Shown: positions 1 to 7,450 of the stretch, piece after piece
How positions within the stretch are numbered: position 1 is the stretch's first letter
How the letters are laid out: the number at the start of each line of letters is the position of its first letter
Assembly: GCA_007120565.1 (NCBI GenBank)
Contig: SKNK01000196.1
Span: forward strand, 1 to 11,673
From: Nitriliruptoraceae bacterium
Lineage (GTDB): Bacteria; Actinomycetota; Nitriliruptoria; Nitriliruptorales; Nitriliruptoraceae
Reading direction: 5' to 3'
Length of the DNA: 11,673 bases
Translations under genes and position numbers: made by a program
The notes under the pieces: generated by a model
Databases searched by the model: none
Told to the model about the DNA's origin: nothing
The model's input: only the letters and a program-made list of their open reading frames with translations

Positions 1-50
1 ACCGCGAGGGCGGCGAACGCCTGCCTCAAGGTCCTTCTCGATGCACGCAT
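1..50 (-). CDS. possible 5' end of an unidentified gene, cut by the window edge
   Basis: Reading leftwards from an ATG at 50-48, 16 codons run off the window: MRASRRTLRQAFAALA. A good ribosome binding site, AGAGGGA, lies six bases before the ATG, and this is the main reason to propose a gene. The start is basic and then alanine/leucine rich, which would fit an N-terminal helix or the beginning of a signal peptide, but it is too short to assign to any family. It would be transcribed in the same direction as the acyl-CoA dehydrogenase at 244-1461, with a gap of about 190 bp between them. It could equally be chance, because open frames are common in DNA this GC-rich. Confidence 0.3.
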   Translation of the reverse strand, partial: MRASRRTLRQAFAALA

Positions 51-213
51 GGGTTCCCTCTCGATGCGAGTTCGGTTCGGAGCGGTACCGGCGCAGCGCG
101 CGCGCCAGGCAACACCGACCCGGCTCTCCCTCCGGGCTGAGCGGAACCCTAGCCAGCGTCCGTCCAGAAGTGGACGATGCCGCGCTCGCTCCCCCAAGAT
201 GTTCGCTCAGCGC

Positions 214-227
214 ACTACCCGGGTAGT
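214..227. repeat. 14-bp perfect palindrome after the dehydrogenase gene
   Basis: ACTACCCGGGTAGT is a perfect palindrome lying 17 bases beyond the stop codon of the minus-strand acyl-CoA dehydrogenase. As RNA it could form only a five-pair stem with a CCGG loop and no U tract follows, so it is a weak terminator at best. A dyad of this size could also be an operator for the gene that may begin at position 50. The rest of 51-243 shows nothing I can assign, apart from an inverted pair CTGAGCG (137-143) and CGCTCAG (204-210). Confidence 0.35.
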
Positions 228-243
228 AGGGCCAGGTTTCCGA

Positions 244-1461
244 TCAGTCCTGGTCGCGGTAGCGCTTGAGTTCGCGGCGGGCCAGCGACATCTCGTGGAC
301 CTCATCGGGGCCGTCGGCCAGGCGCAGGGTGCGAGCGTGGGCCCACATCTCGGCGAGCGGCGAGTCGTCCGAGACCCCAGCACCACCGAAGGTCTGGATC
401 GCCTTATCGATCACGAAGGTCGCCATCTCGGGTGCGACGATCTTGATCGCCGCGATCTCCATACGCGCACCCTTGTTCCCGACCGTGTCCATCAGGTGCG
501 CCGTCTTCAGGGTGAGCAGACGCGCCTGCTCGATCCGGACCCGCGCCTGGGCCAGCCAGTGGTGGAACAAGCCCTGGTCGGCGATCGGCTTGCCGAACGG
601 CTCACGCGCCAGGGCGCGTTCGCACATCAGATCGAAGGCACGTTCGGCCATCCCGATCATGCGCATGCAGTGGTGGATCCGCCCGGGGCCCAGCCGCGCC
701 TGCGCGATCATGAACCCATCGCCCTCCCCCGCCAAGAGGTTGCTCGCGGGGACGCGCACGTCCTTGAACTCCACCTCCGGGTGGCCACCGTGCCCGTCGA
801 AGCGTCCGAAGACCGGGACCTCGCGAACGACCCGTACCCCGGGTGTGTCCATCGGCACGAGGATCATCGACTGCTGTCGGTAGGGGCCGGCCTCCGGATC
901 GCTCACCCCCATGAAGATCCCGACCTTGCAACGCTCGGAAGCCGCGCCTGAGGACCACCACTTGCGTCCGTTGATGACGTACTCGTCGCCGTCGCGCTCG
1001 ATCCGAGACTGGATGTTGCGAGCGTCCGAGGAAGCGACATCGGGTTCGGTCATGAAGAACGCCGAGCGGATCTCTGCCTCGAGCAGGGGCTCGAGCCACT
1101 GCTGTTGCTGCTCGGGGGTGCCGAAGTCGTGCAGCACCTCCATGTTCCCGGTGTCGGGCGCAGCACAGTTGGTGGCTTCCGGAGCGATCTTGACCGACCG
1201 GCCCGTCAGCTCCGCGAGGTGCGCGTAGTCAAGGTTGGTCAGTCCCGCGCCGTGCGTCTCATCGGGAAGGAACAGGTTCCACAGCCCGCGTTGCCGTGCC
1301 TCGGCCTGGAGCTCCTGCATGATCGGCGTGTGATGGTGCAGATCACCCGAGGCCGCGGTCTGTTCGTGGTAGGTCGACTCGTTGGGGATGATCCTCGTCT
1401 CGAGGAAGTCGCGAAGTTCGTCCCGCAGTCGTTCTCCACGAGGGCTCAGACTCAGATCCAC
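244..1461 (-). CDS. acyl-CoA dehydrogenase, ACAD10/11-like
   Basis: FAD-dependent enzyme that introduces the alpha-beta double bond into acyl-CoA, the first step of fatty-acid beta-oxidation, passing electrons to electron-transfer flavoprotein. The 405 residues match the usual length. Visible are the all-alpha N-terminal domain (about 1-130), the flavin-contact segment FFMTEPDVASSDARN (135-149), the middle beta domain with GRKWWSSGAA (165-174) and GRFDGHGGHPEV (219-230), RLGPGRIHHCMRMIG (256-270), and the C-terminal QTFGGAG (356-362). The position of the usual catalytic Glu (YEGT motif) reads LADGPDEVH, so Asp383 is the likely base, as in the ACAD10/11-like branch. I chose the GTG at 1461 because GGGAG sits eight bases upstream; the GTG at 1470 has no room for a binding site. 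Substrate chain length cannot be read from sequence. It lies 68 bp downstream of the YtxH-like gene and may share its transcript. Confidence 0.95.
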   Translation of the reverse strand: MDLSLSPRGERLRDELRDFLETRIIPNESTYHEQTAASGDLHHHTPIMQELQAEARQRGLWNLFLPDETHGAGLTNLDYAHLAELTGRSVKIAPEATNCAAPDTGNMEVLHDFGTPEQQQQWLEPLLEAEIRSAFFMTEPDVASSDARNIQSRIERDGDEYVINGRKWWSSGAASERCKVGIFMGVSDPEAGPYRQQSMILVPMDTPGVRVVREVPVFGRFDGHGGHPEVEFKDVRVPASNLLAGEGDGFMIAQARLGPGRIHHCMRMIGMAERAFDLMCERALAREPFGKPIADQGLFHHWLAQARVRIEQARLLTLKTAHLMDTVGNKGARMEIAAIKIVAPEMATFVIDKAIQTFGGAGVSDDSPLAEMWAHARTLRLADGPDEVHEMSLARRELKRYRDQD

Positions 1462-1478
1462 GGCACACACTCCCGGTT

Positions 1479-1501
1479 CGGCCTAACGGCACCGTAGGCC
1501 G
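1479..1501. repeat. 7-bp inverted repeat upstream of the dehydrogenase
   Basis: CGGCCTA (1479-1485) and TAGGCCG (1495-1501) are exact inverted copies around a nine-base loop that itself contains CGG and CCG. The element lies between the YtxH-like stop and the dehydrogenase GTG, ending about five bases before its GGGAG binding site. No T run follows on the minus strand, so a standard intrinsic terminator is unlikely. An operator (for example for a fatty-acid-responsive repressor) or an RNA hairpin that separates expression of the two genes is possible. Confidence 0.45.
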
Positions 1502-1529
1502 CTGCGCGACACGCAACCAAGCTGCGAGG

Positions 1530-1790
1530 TCACCCGGCTCGGGCCGAACCACCGGGACCACCCGGCGCCTCTCGCGCCTCCTGGTACCCGGCTGCTGCGG
1601 CGATCGCCATCTCGCGTGCTTGCCGACGCCCTTCCTGCAACGCCGAGGTAGCCGTCTCCCGCGCCTGGCGCAGAGCAGACCGTCGCACCTCGCGACGGCG
1701 GGCAGGGCCATGCTCCGGGTCGAGCAGGTACATCGCTCCCGCGCCCGCAGCGGCGCCCGTGGCGAGGGTCACGAGGGTCCGTACACGCAT
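1530..1790 (-). CDS. small YtxH-like membrane-anchored protein
   Basis: An 86-residue protein with one hydrophobic alanine/glycine-rich segment (about residues 4-22), then DPEHGPARRREVRR and a charged, mostly helical tail (about 30-75) rich in Arg, Glu, Gln and Ala. A short N-terminal membrane helix followed by LLDP..G..RR is typical of the YtxH-like and related small actinobacterial proteins, whose biochemical role is not established; some relatives are stress-induced. The start is well supported: AGGAG lies five bases before the ATG. It is the first gene of a minus-strand pair with the acyl-CoA dehydrogenase and diverges from the EamA transporter. The ending GGPGGSARAG is low complexity. 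I assign the family from overall pattern only, not from a catalytic motif. Confidence 0.72.
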   Translation of the reverse strand: MRVRTLVTLATGAAAGAGAMYLLDPEHGPARRREVRRSALRQARETATSALQEGRRQAREMAIAAAAGYQEAREAPGGPGGSARAG

Positions 1791-2030
1791 CCGTTCTCCT
1801 CACCCATCGTCGTGCTGAACCAGGCGGGTTGTCCCGGCCGACCCGGTTGTAGTCCCCCGACACGCCCTCGTCCAGCCCGTAGGGGTCACGATGCGACCTG
1901 CTCGATCTCCGTCGACGTGCCGACGGCTCGGTACCGGCCGGCTCAGGAACAGGTTGCCTACCAGCAACTTCTTCCGCACCCATTAGGTTCCCCCTGTCCG
2001 CCACCGCCCGGCCGATCACCAGGAACCTCG
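1791..2030. promoter_or_regulatory. divergent intergenic region with a small hairpin
   Basis: This 240-bp stretch separates the minus-strand YtxH-like gene from the plus-strand EamA transporter and must hold both promoters. I cannot pick convincing -35/-10 pairs for either. Two structures stand out: an inverted repeat at 1951-1970 (AGGTTGC and GCAACTT, six-base loop, one G-U pair), followed by the TTAGGT sequence at 1983-1988 that could serve as a -10 for the transporter; and a direct repeat of GGTTGT at 1827-1832 and 1845-1850, 18 bp apart start to start. The AGGA at 2021-2024 is the proposed ribosome binding site of the transporter. Confidence 0.4.
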
Positions 2031-3068
2031 ATGCCCACGACCCCTGGCTTGCCGGGCGACTCCCCCGGCTCGACGGGTGATGCCCCCGGCGCCGAGCCCC
2101 TGGAGGAGCCGGTGCTCGCCGGACCACGGGAACGGATGCGTGCGACCTCTCCAGGCACCAACCTCGAAGCCTTCGGAACCGTCGAGTGGGCGTTGCTCGC
2201 CGCGATCGCCCTGGTCTGGGGATCATCGTTCCTGCTGATGGACATCGGTCTGCTCAGCCTCGATCCGGCCGTGGTCACCCTCGCACGGATCGGCCTTGGC
2301 GCGGTCGCCCTCGCACTCGTGCCGCGGGCACGACGGACCCAGATCGCGCGCGAGGATCTGCCGCGCGTCGCTCTGCTTGGGGTGGTGTGGATGGCGATCC
2401 CGCTCACCCTGTTCCCGATCGCCCAGCAGTGGATCGACTCCTCGGTGGCCGGGATGATCAACGCCGGCATGCCGCTGACCACGGCCGCGTGGGCCGCCCT
2501 GTTCCTGCGACGTCTGCCGGTGGCTCGGCAGGTGGGTGGTCTGGTGATCGGGTTCGCCGGCATCGTCGCGGTCACCCTGCCCGAGGTACCCGTCGGCATC
2601 GCGGTCGCGACACCCGAATCGGCGTTCGGCGCCGGGTTGGTCGTGTTCGCCGTGGTGCTGTACGGCATCGCCGCGAACATCGCGGTGCCACTCCAACAAC
2701 GGTACGGCGCCCTGCCCGTGCTGCTCCGCGCACAACTGTTCGCCCTGATCCCCGTGCTGCCCCTCGGTCTCTTCGGGCTCCGCGACTCGACGTTCGCCTG
2801 GGGGCCTGTGCTCGCGATGATCCCCCTGGGCGTCCTCGGCACCGGCCTGGCCTTCGTGTTGATGACCACGCTGGTCGGACGGGTGGGTGGCCCGCGCGGC
2901 ACCGTCGCGATCTACTTCGTTCCCCTGGTCGCGATCGCGCTGGGCGCGGCGCTGCTGCAGGAGCGGATCCACCCCCTCGCCCTGGTCGGGACCGTGCTGG
3001 TCCTGATCGGTGCGTGGATCGCGTCTCGGCGTGAAGGGGCCCCTCCGGCTCCAGCTGGACGTGGCTAA
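2031..3068 (+). CDS. EamA-family (DMT) inner-membrane transporter
   Basis: A drug/metabolite-transporter superfamily permease with two tandem EamA repeats of about five helices each; relatives export amino acids, nucleosides or other small metabolites, and the substrate here cannot be inferred. From about residue 45 the protein is almost continuously hydrophobic. The first repeat starts with the family-typical ALLAAIALVWGSSFLLM, in which the WGSSF element is diagnostic, and the second ends in ALLQERIHPLALVGTVLVLIG, where the Glu after LL(Q/G) is likewise typical. The tail is basic. I chose ATG 2031 (345 residues) because AGGA lies six bases before it; that leaves a 35-residue Pro/Gly-rich cytoplasmic extension before ATG 2136, the other plausible start, which gives the more usual length of about 310. 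It is a single-gene unit, convergent with the thiamine-binding gene, with only 31 bp between the two stop codons and no strong terminator. Confidence 0.9.
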   Translation: MPTTPGLPGDSPGSTGDAPGAEPLEEPVLAGPRERMRATSPGTNLEAFGTVEWALLAAIALVWGSSFLLMDIGLLSLDPAVVTLARIGLGAVALALVPRARRTQIAREDLPRVALLGVVWMAIPLTLFPIAQQWIDSSVAGMINAGMPLTTAAWAALFLRRLPVARQVGGLVIGFAGIVAVTLPEVPVGIAVATPESAFGAGLVVFAVVLYGIAANIAVPLQQRYGALPVLLRAQLFALIPVLPLGLFGLRDSTFAWGPVLAMIPLGVLGTGLAFVLMTTLVGRVGGPRGTVAIYFVPLVAIALGAALLQERIHPLALVGTVLVLIGAWIASRREGAPPAPAGRG

Positions 3069-3099
3069 CTCCCCGACCGATCGACTGGCCAGGCCGGTG

Positions 3100-3408
3100 T
3101 CACTCGGGATCGGCGCCCGCATCGAGCGCGTGCTCCACCCGCTCCGCCTTGGTCACGATGGCCCCTTCGTGTCCCGGGCGGTGGTCGAACTTCGCCACCA
3201 CGCTGACCCGGGGCGCATGCTGTTCGGCATACTCGATGCACCGCTGGATCACCGCGAACACCTCCGCGGGTTCGCCCTCCACCGTGGTGAACATGGCGCT
3301 GGTCTCGTTGGCCAGACCGCTGTCTCGCACGATGCGGACACAACCGGCGACGATGTCACCAACGGAGTCGCTGGCCCCGAGCGGGGTGACGGAGAACGCG
3401 GCGAGCAT
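3100..3408 (-). CDS. MTH1187/UPF0045-type thiamine-binding protein
   Basis: A 102-residue single-domain protein of the MTH1187/YqgV (UPF0045, DUF77) family, a ferredoxin-like fold related to the thiamine-binding YkoF domain. Family features visible are the N-terminal beta strand FSVTPLGA, the segment SVGDIVAGCVRIVRDSGL, the TSAMFTTVEGE strand (residues about 36-46), and the late VSVVAKFDHRPG. Proteins of this family form dimers or tetramers in the cytoplasm and bind thiamine or related compounds; no enzymatic activity is established. The start is secure, with AGGAGGGG just upstream of the ATG. It lies 39 bp downstream of engB on the same strand, so it is probably the last gene of that transcript. 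No thiamine biosynthesis gene or TPP riboswitch is in the window. Confidence 0.87.
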   Translation of the reverse strand: MLAAFSVTPLGASDSVGDIVAGCVRIVRDSGLANETSAMFTTVEGEPAEVFAVIQRCIEYAEQHAPRVSVVAKFDHRPGHEGAIVTKAERVEHALDAGADPE

Positions 3409-3447
3409 GGACCCCTCCTGATCGACGTTGACGATGCCACGCCGAGG

Positions 3448-4035
3448 TCAGCTCGGCAACCCCAGCCAGACCTCGACCTCGCCACGGAGGCGATCGACGT
3501 TCACCCCCCGCTCCGCACTTACCCAGATCGGATCGCCGGTCGCTACCCCGCAGCCCTCGGCAAGCTCACGTCGTCGGCGTTGTCGACGTGACGAACTGAC
3601 CTTGTCGTGTTTGGTCGCGACGATCGTCACCGGGAGGTCGCGCTCGCGTATCCACGCGAGCATCTCGCGATCCAGAGCGGTGGGGCCAACCTCACCATCC
3701 ACGAGCAGCAGGATCATCACTAGGGGCTCGCGCGACGCCAGGTAGCGACGCATGCGCCGTTCCCAGGCGGCTCGATCCTGTTTGGAGACCTTCGCGTAAC
3801 CGTACCCGGGGAGGTCGACGACGGTGGATCCCACCGGCGTGACGAAGCAGTTCAGCAGCCGCGTCCGACCGGGGGTCTTCGAGGTACGGGCGAGGGCGCG
3901 ACGACCCGCCAGGGCGTTGAGCAGCGAGGACTTCCCGACGTTGGACCTCCCGACGACCGCTACCTCGGCGTTGCTCGCCGGAAGCCCTCCGACGTCGTCG
4001 GCGGAGGTGGCGAAGGTCAGCGGGAGCCCGGGCAT
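3448..4035 (-). CDS. engB: ribosome biogenesis GTPase EngB (YihA/YsxC)
   Basis: A 195-residue TRAFAC-class GTPase needed for late assembly of the 50S subunit in the bacteria where it has been studied. All G motifs are present: G1 GRSNVGKS (29-36), G2 in KTPGRT (53-58), G3 DLPGYGYA (74-81), G4 TKHD (141-144, where most relatives have TKAD), and G5 SAE (173-175). The short N-terminal strand and the DLPGYGYAKV signature separate it from Era and EngA. Length is usual for the family. The ATG has no strong ribosome binding site, and no alternative in-frame start lies between it and the permease stop 34 bp upstream, so translation may depend on read-through from the exporter genes. The gene follows the ABC permease and precedes the thiamine-binding gene on the same strand. 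Confidence 0.96.
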   Translation of the reverse strand: MPGLPLTFATSADDVGGLPASNAEVAVVGRSNVGKSSLLNALAGRRALARTSKTPGRTRLLNCFVTPVGSTVVDLPGYGYAKVSKQDRAAWERRMRRYLASREPLVMILLLVDGEVGPTALDREMLAWIRERDLPVTIVATKHDKVSSSRRQRRRRELAEGCGVATGDPIWVSAERGVNVDRLRGEVEVWLGLPS

Positions 4036-4069
4036 GGGGACAGTCTCGCAGGTACGCGACCGGTCCGGG

Positions 4070-6619
4070 TCACTCGACGGTCACCGCGTCGAGCACGTTC
4101 ATCCGTGACGCTTTCCAGGCCGGCAACACGGCGGCGATCAGCCCAGCGATGGCAGCGACGACCACGTAGACGGTCAGCTGCCCGACCGGAACGATCATGC
4201 GAGTGATGCCCTCGTCGCCGAGGGCCTGCACGATGGCCCACCCGAACAGGGTGCCGACCGCGACACCGAGCAGAGCCCCGAACACCGACACGAAGACCGC
4301 TTCCCACAGCACCATGCGACGGGTCTGTGGACGGTTCATCCCGACGGCCCGCAGGAGCCCGATCTCGCGCGTGCGCTCGAGAACGGCCAGAGCGAGCGTG
4401 TTGGTGATGCCAAGGAGCGCGATGATGATGGCCAGGGCGAGCAGCGCGATCATCAGGTTCAGCGCCTGACCGATCTGGTCCTCGTTCTGTTGGCGGAACT
4501 CCGCTTGATCGCTCACTGACGCGGCCGGAGCGATCGTGAGCGCTTCGTCGACCGCGTCCCGAGCGGCGCCGAGGTCCTCGGCCGCGTTGGCCAGGAGGAC
4601 GACATCTCCGCGGCTCCGCGGATCGATCTCGGCGAGGGTGTCCAGGGAGACGACGTAGGCCGAGCCCAGCATCTCTGTTGAAGCGAAGGTGGCCCCGACC
4701 TGCAAGAGCAGCTCGCGCCCATCGGAGGTCCGGAAGATCAGGTCGTCACCAACGTCGACGCCCCGGTCGCTGGCGACGTCCGCTTGCAGGGCCAGCGCGC
4801 CCTGGTCGACCGCATCCAACGAGCCTTCCTGGACGCCCATGCTCAGCAGGTCATCGATGGTTCGGGGTTCGACGCCGACGACGTTGACGACATCACCTTC
4901 CGCAGCGTCCTCGACCTGACCGAAGCGGATCGGGCTCAAGCCAGCGATCGCCGGGTCATCGGCGAGCTGCACCGCGACACCGCGTGGTAGATCGCGGGTG
5001 CCCATCTGGTCCGCCTGGATGATCAGGTCGGCGCGGAACTGTTCGGTCAGCGAGTCCGACAGGGCACCCTGGACCGAAGCGGTGAGGATCGTGACGGCGG
5101 ACACGAGTGCGAGCCCGATCATCAGCGCCGAAGCCGTCGAGGCGGTGCGGCGACGATCACGGCCAGCGTTCTGGCGAGCGAGCTTGCCCGCGACCGACCA
5201 GCGGGCCGGCAGCCAACCGAGGAGCCGCGACGCGGGACCGGCGATGACCGGGCTGAGCAGGGCAACGCCGACGAAGGACAGGGCGGCCCCGAACCCAACC
5301 AGTGCGATGGGCTGTGCTGTGGCGCCGGCGAGTCCCGCGAGCAAGGACGAACCACCGACCATCGCCAGCGCGGCGCCGACGAGCGTGCGGCGTCCGAGTG
5401 GTGCGGCATCCGCGGTCTCCGAGCCGCGCAGAGCCTCGATCGGCAGGACCTTGCTGGCACGCCGGGCCGGCGCCAGCGCGGCAACCAGCGTCACTCCTGT
5501 ACCGACGACGAACGAAGCGATGACGGTGCGGGCCGCGAGTACCGCACCAGCGGTCGGCAGGTCGATGCCCATGGCATCGAGGATCGCTACGAGTAGTGCG
5601 GCGAGCCCCACCCCGGTAGCGATACCGATCGCTGAGGCCAACAGACCGACCGCCAACGCCTCCACCAACACCGTCGCCAGAACCTGTCGCCGTGATGCCC
5701 CGACCGCACGCAGGAGCGCGAACTCGCGGGACCGTTGGGCCACGACGATGCCGAAGGTGTTCACCACCAGGAAGCCGCCGACGAACACCGCGACCCCGGC
5801 GAAGACCAGCAGGACCGTCGAGAGCAAGCCAGTGAACTCCGATATGTCCGCCTGATCAGCGGCGACCCGGTCGGTCGCGGTCATGACCGTCACGTCGCCG
5901 CCGACGGCCGCGGCCACACGGTCGCGCAGCGCAGCGGGGTCGATCGACCCGTCCCCGACGACCGATACCTCGGTGTAGGCCTCCTGGGCACCGAAGAGGT
6001 CACGAGCCTCGGATAGGTCGAAGGTCGCTAGCGTTGCGCCGAGCAGGTTGTCGGCGTCGCCGAACCCGGTCACACCAACGAGCGTGTACGACGCGACACC
6101 ATCGGGGACGAGCACCTCGACCTGTGCTCCCAGGGAGAACCCGAACCGCTGGAAGGTCGCCGCGTCCATCATGACCTCGTCGCGACCCTCCGGCGGACGA
6201 CCGTCCCGGACCGAGACCCAGGCACCGCCGACACCGTCGCTCCAGGACGCTGCGAGGGTCGGTGCCTGGGGCACGATCGGATCCCCATCAGGGGCGACGA
6301 ACGCTGCGGTCCCTTCGACGATCCCATCGACCTCAGCAACGCCCTCGACCTCGCTGATCGTGTCGACGACGTCCGCATCGAACGCTTCCCTAGCGGCGAA
6401 CGTCGCCTCCGTCGCCGAGGTCTCGAACCCTTCCGGGGCGGTGACGTACAGATCGGCCTGTTCGTACCCGGTCGTGAGCAGGTCGTCGAACGCCTGATCG
6501 ATCGAGTCGGTGAGTACGAATGCGCCCGCGACGAACGTGACCCCAGCCACGACCGCGAGGGTCGTGAGCAGGAACCGAGACTTGTGGCCGAGGAGCCCCT
6601 TGAGGGCAACACGCAGCAT
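4070..6619 (-). CDS. ABC exporter permease, FtsX/MacB-type with two FtsX domains
   Basis: An 849-residue membrane subunit of a type VII (MacB/LolCE-like) ABC exporter. Order: first helix (about 16-38), a MacB-like extracytoplasmic domain (about 40-260) rich in Asp and Gly, a first FtsX domain with three helices (about 265-390) containing RSREFALLRAVGASRRQ, two further helices (about 413-465), a linking helix near 495-515, a second extracytoplasmic domain (about 520-715), and a second FtsX domain (720-849) with ERTREIGLLRAVGMNRPQ. The repeated R-E-(I/F)-(G/A)-L-L-R-A-V-G cytoplasmic loop is the family's ATPase-contact region. Ten helices and two large outside domains match the long permeases of Gram-positive bacteria. 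I chose ATG 6619, one base after the ATPase stop, with GAGGG eight bases upstream; an in-frame GTG at 6634 is less likely. Possible cargo includes lipoproteins, lipids, peptides or antibiotics; sequence does not decide. Confidence 0.94.
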   Translation of the reverse strand: MLRVALKGLLGHKSRFLLTTLAVVAGVTFVAGAFVLTDSIDQAFDDLLTTGYEQADLYVTAPEGFETSATEATFAAREAFDADVVDTISEVEGVAEVDGIVEGTAAFVAPDGDPIVPQAPTLAASWSDGVGGAWVSVRDGRPPEGRDEVMMDAATFQRFGFSLGAQVEVLVPDGVASYTLVGVTGFGDADNLLGATLATFDLSEARDLFGAQEAYTEVSVVGDGSIDPAALRDRVAAAVGGDVTVMTATDRVAADQADISEFTGLLSTVLLVFAGVAVFVGGFLVVNTFGIVVAQRSREFALLRAVGASRRQVLATVLVEALAVGLLASAIGIATGVGLAALLVAILDAMGIDLPTAGAVLAARTVIASFVVGTGVTLVAALAPARRASKVLPIEALRGSETADAAPLGRRTLVGAALAMVGGSSLLAGLAGATAQPIALVGFGAALSFVGVALLSPVIAGPASRLLGWLPARWSVAGKLARQNAGRDRRRTASTASALMIGLALVSAVTILTASVQGALSDSLTEQFRADLIIQADQMGTRDLPRGVAVQLADDPAIAGLSPIRFGQVEDAAEGDVVNVVGVEPRTIDDLLSMGVQEGSLDAVDQGALALQADVASDRGVDVGDDLIFRTSDGRELLLQVGATFASTEMLGSAYVVSLDTLAEIDPRSRGDVVLLANAAEDLGAARDAVDEALTIAPAASVSDQAEFRQQNEDQIGQALNLMIALLALAIIIALLGITNTLALAVLERTREIGLLRAVGMNRPQTRRMVLWEAVFVSVFGALLGVAVGTLFGWAIVQALGDEGITRMIVPVGQLTVYVVVAAIAGLIAAVLPAWKASRMNVLDAVTVE

Positions 6620-6620
6620 C

Positions 6621-7409
6621 TCAGCGGCCCTCACCGGCAGCGTCGTCGTTCCCCTCGAAGCGCTTCATCCGATCCAGGACCGCATCGGCCGTCGGTCCGT
6701 CCAACTCGTCGACGACCCGACCATCGGCCAGGAACAGCAGCCGGTCCGCGTAGCTCGCACTGACCGGGTCGTGGGTGACCATGACGACCGTCTGCCCGAC
6801 GGTGCGAGCGGCGTCACGCAGGAACCCGAGCAACTCCGCGCCGGATCGCGAGTCGAGCGCCCCCGTCGGTTCGTCGGCGAACACGACCGTGGGCCGCGTG
6901 ATCAGCGCTCGAGCGGCAGCGACGCGTTGTTGTTGGCCACCAGACATCTCGGCCGGGCGATGGGTGAGCCGGTCGCGCAGCGCCAGGGTGTCCACGATCT
7001 GATCGAACCGTTCCCGGTCCACCTTGGCCCCGGCCAGGTCCAGGGGCAAGGTGATGTTCTCGTGGGCCGTCAGGGTCGGCACGAGGTTGTAGCTCTGGAA
7101 GACGAACCCGATCCGCTCGCGACGCATCCGGGTGAGCTGACGGTCCGAGAGCCCGTCCAGCGACGTTCCGTCGATCTCCACCGAGCCCGAGGTGAGCCGA
7201 TCGAGCGCTGCCGCGCAGTGCAGCAGGGTCGACTTGCCGGATCCCGAGGGGCCCATGATCGCCAGGAAGCTCCCCCGCGGGACCTGCAGGTCGATCCCAT
7301 CGAGGGCGCGTACGGCGGTGGGACCCTCGCCGTAGACCTTCACGGCCGACGTCACGCGGACGGCCGGTGTCATCGCGGCGTCAGGCAGATCGACCGGGGC
7401 GGAGCTCAT
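6621..7409 (-). CDS. ABC exporter ATPase, LolD/MacB-type
   Basis: A 262-residue nucleotide-binding subunit that powers the permease encoded just downstream. Walker A GPSGSGKS (53-60), Q-loop Gln105 in FQSYNLVPTLTAHEN, signature MSGGQQQRVAAARAL (155-169), Walker B VVFADEPTGALD (175-186) with Glu180 as catalytic base, and switch His213 in VTHDP are all intact. The LVPTLTAHEN and ADEPTGALD segments place it with the LolD/MacB/YknY branch. I chose ATG 7409 because GAGG lies six bases upstream; ATG 7373 lacks a binding site, and the open frame further upstream enters non-coding repeats. The stop codon is one base from the permease ATG, and the permease ribosome binding site lies in its last codons, so the two subunits are translationally coupled. 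Its leader contains hairpins and a 28-bp repeat array. Confidence 0.95.
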   Translation of the reverse strand: MSSAPVDLPDAAMTPAVRVTSAVKVYGEGPTAVRALDGIDLQVPRGSFLAIMGPSGSGKSTLLHCAAALDRLTSGSVEIDGTSLDGLSDRQLTRMRRERIGFVFQSYNLVPTLTAHENITLPLDLAGAKVDRERFDQIVDTLALRDRLTHRPAEMSGGQQQRVAAARALITRPTVVFADEPTGALDSRSGAELLGFLRDAARTVGQTVVMVTHDPVSASYADRLLFLADGRVVDELDGPTADAVLDRMKRFEGNDDAAGEGR

Positions 7410-7450
7410 GGGCAACCTCGAGGTGGTGGAGAACACGGACGCGCTCGCCG

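Noticed and set aside
49..951. A 300-codon plus-strand open frame opposite the acyl-CoA dehydrogenase
   Set aside because: It is antisense to a clear enzyme, its translation is Arg/His/Pro-rich without domains, and it arises from G/C-rich third codon positions.
3069..3099. Bidirectional terminator between the convergent EamA and thiamine-binding genes
   Set aside because: The best dyad (around 3085-3099) leaves a loop of only one base or a five-pair stem with a wobble, and there is no T tract on either side.
4998..5855. A 285-codon plus-strand open frame opposite the permease
   Set aside because: The Ser/Thr/Ala/Arg-rich translation without motifs is a shadow of the FtsX-type permease frame.
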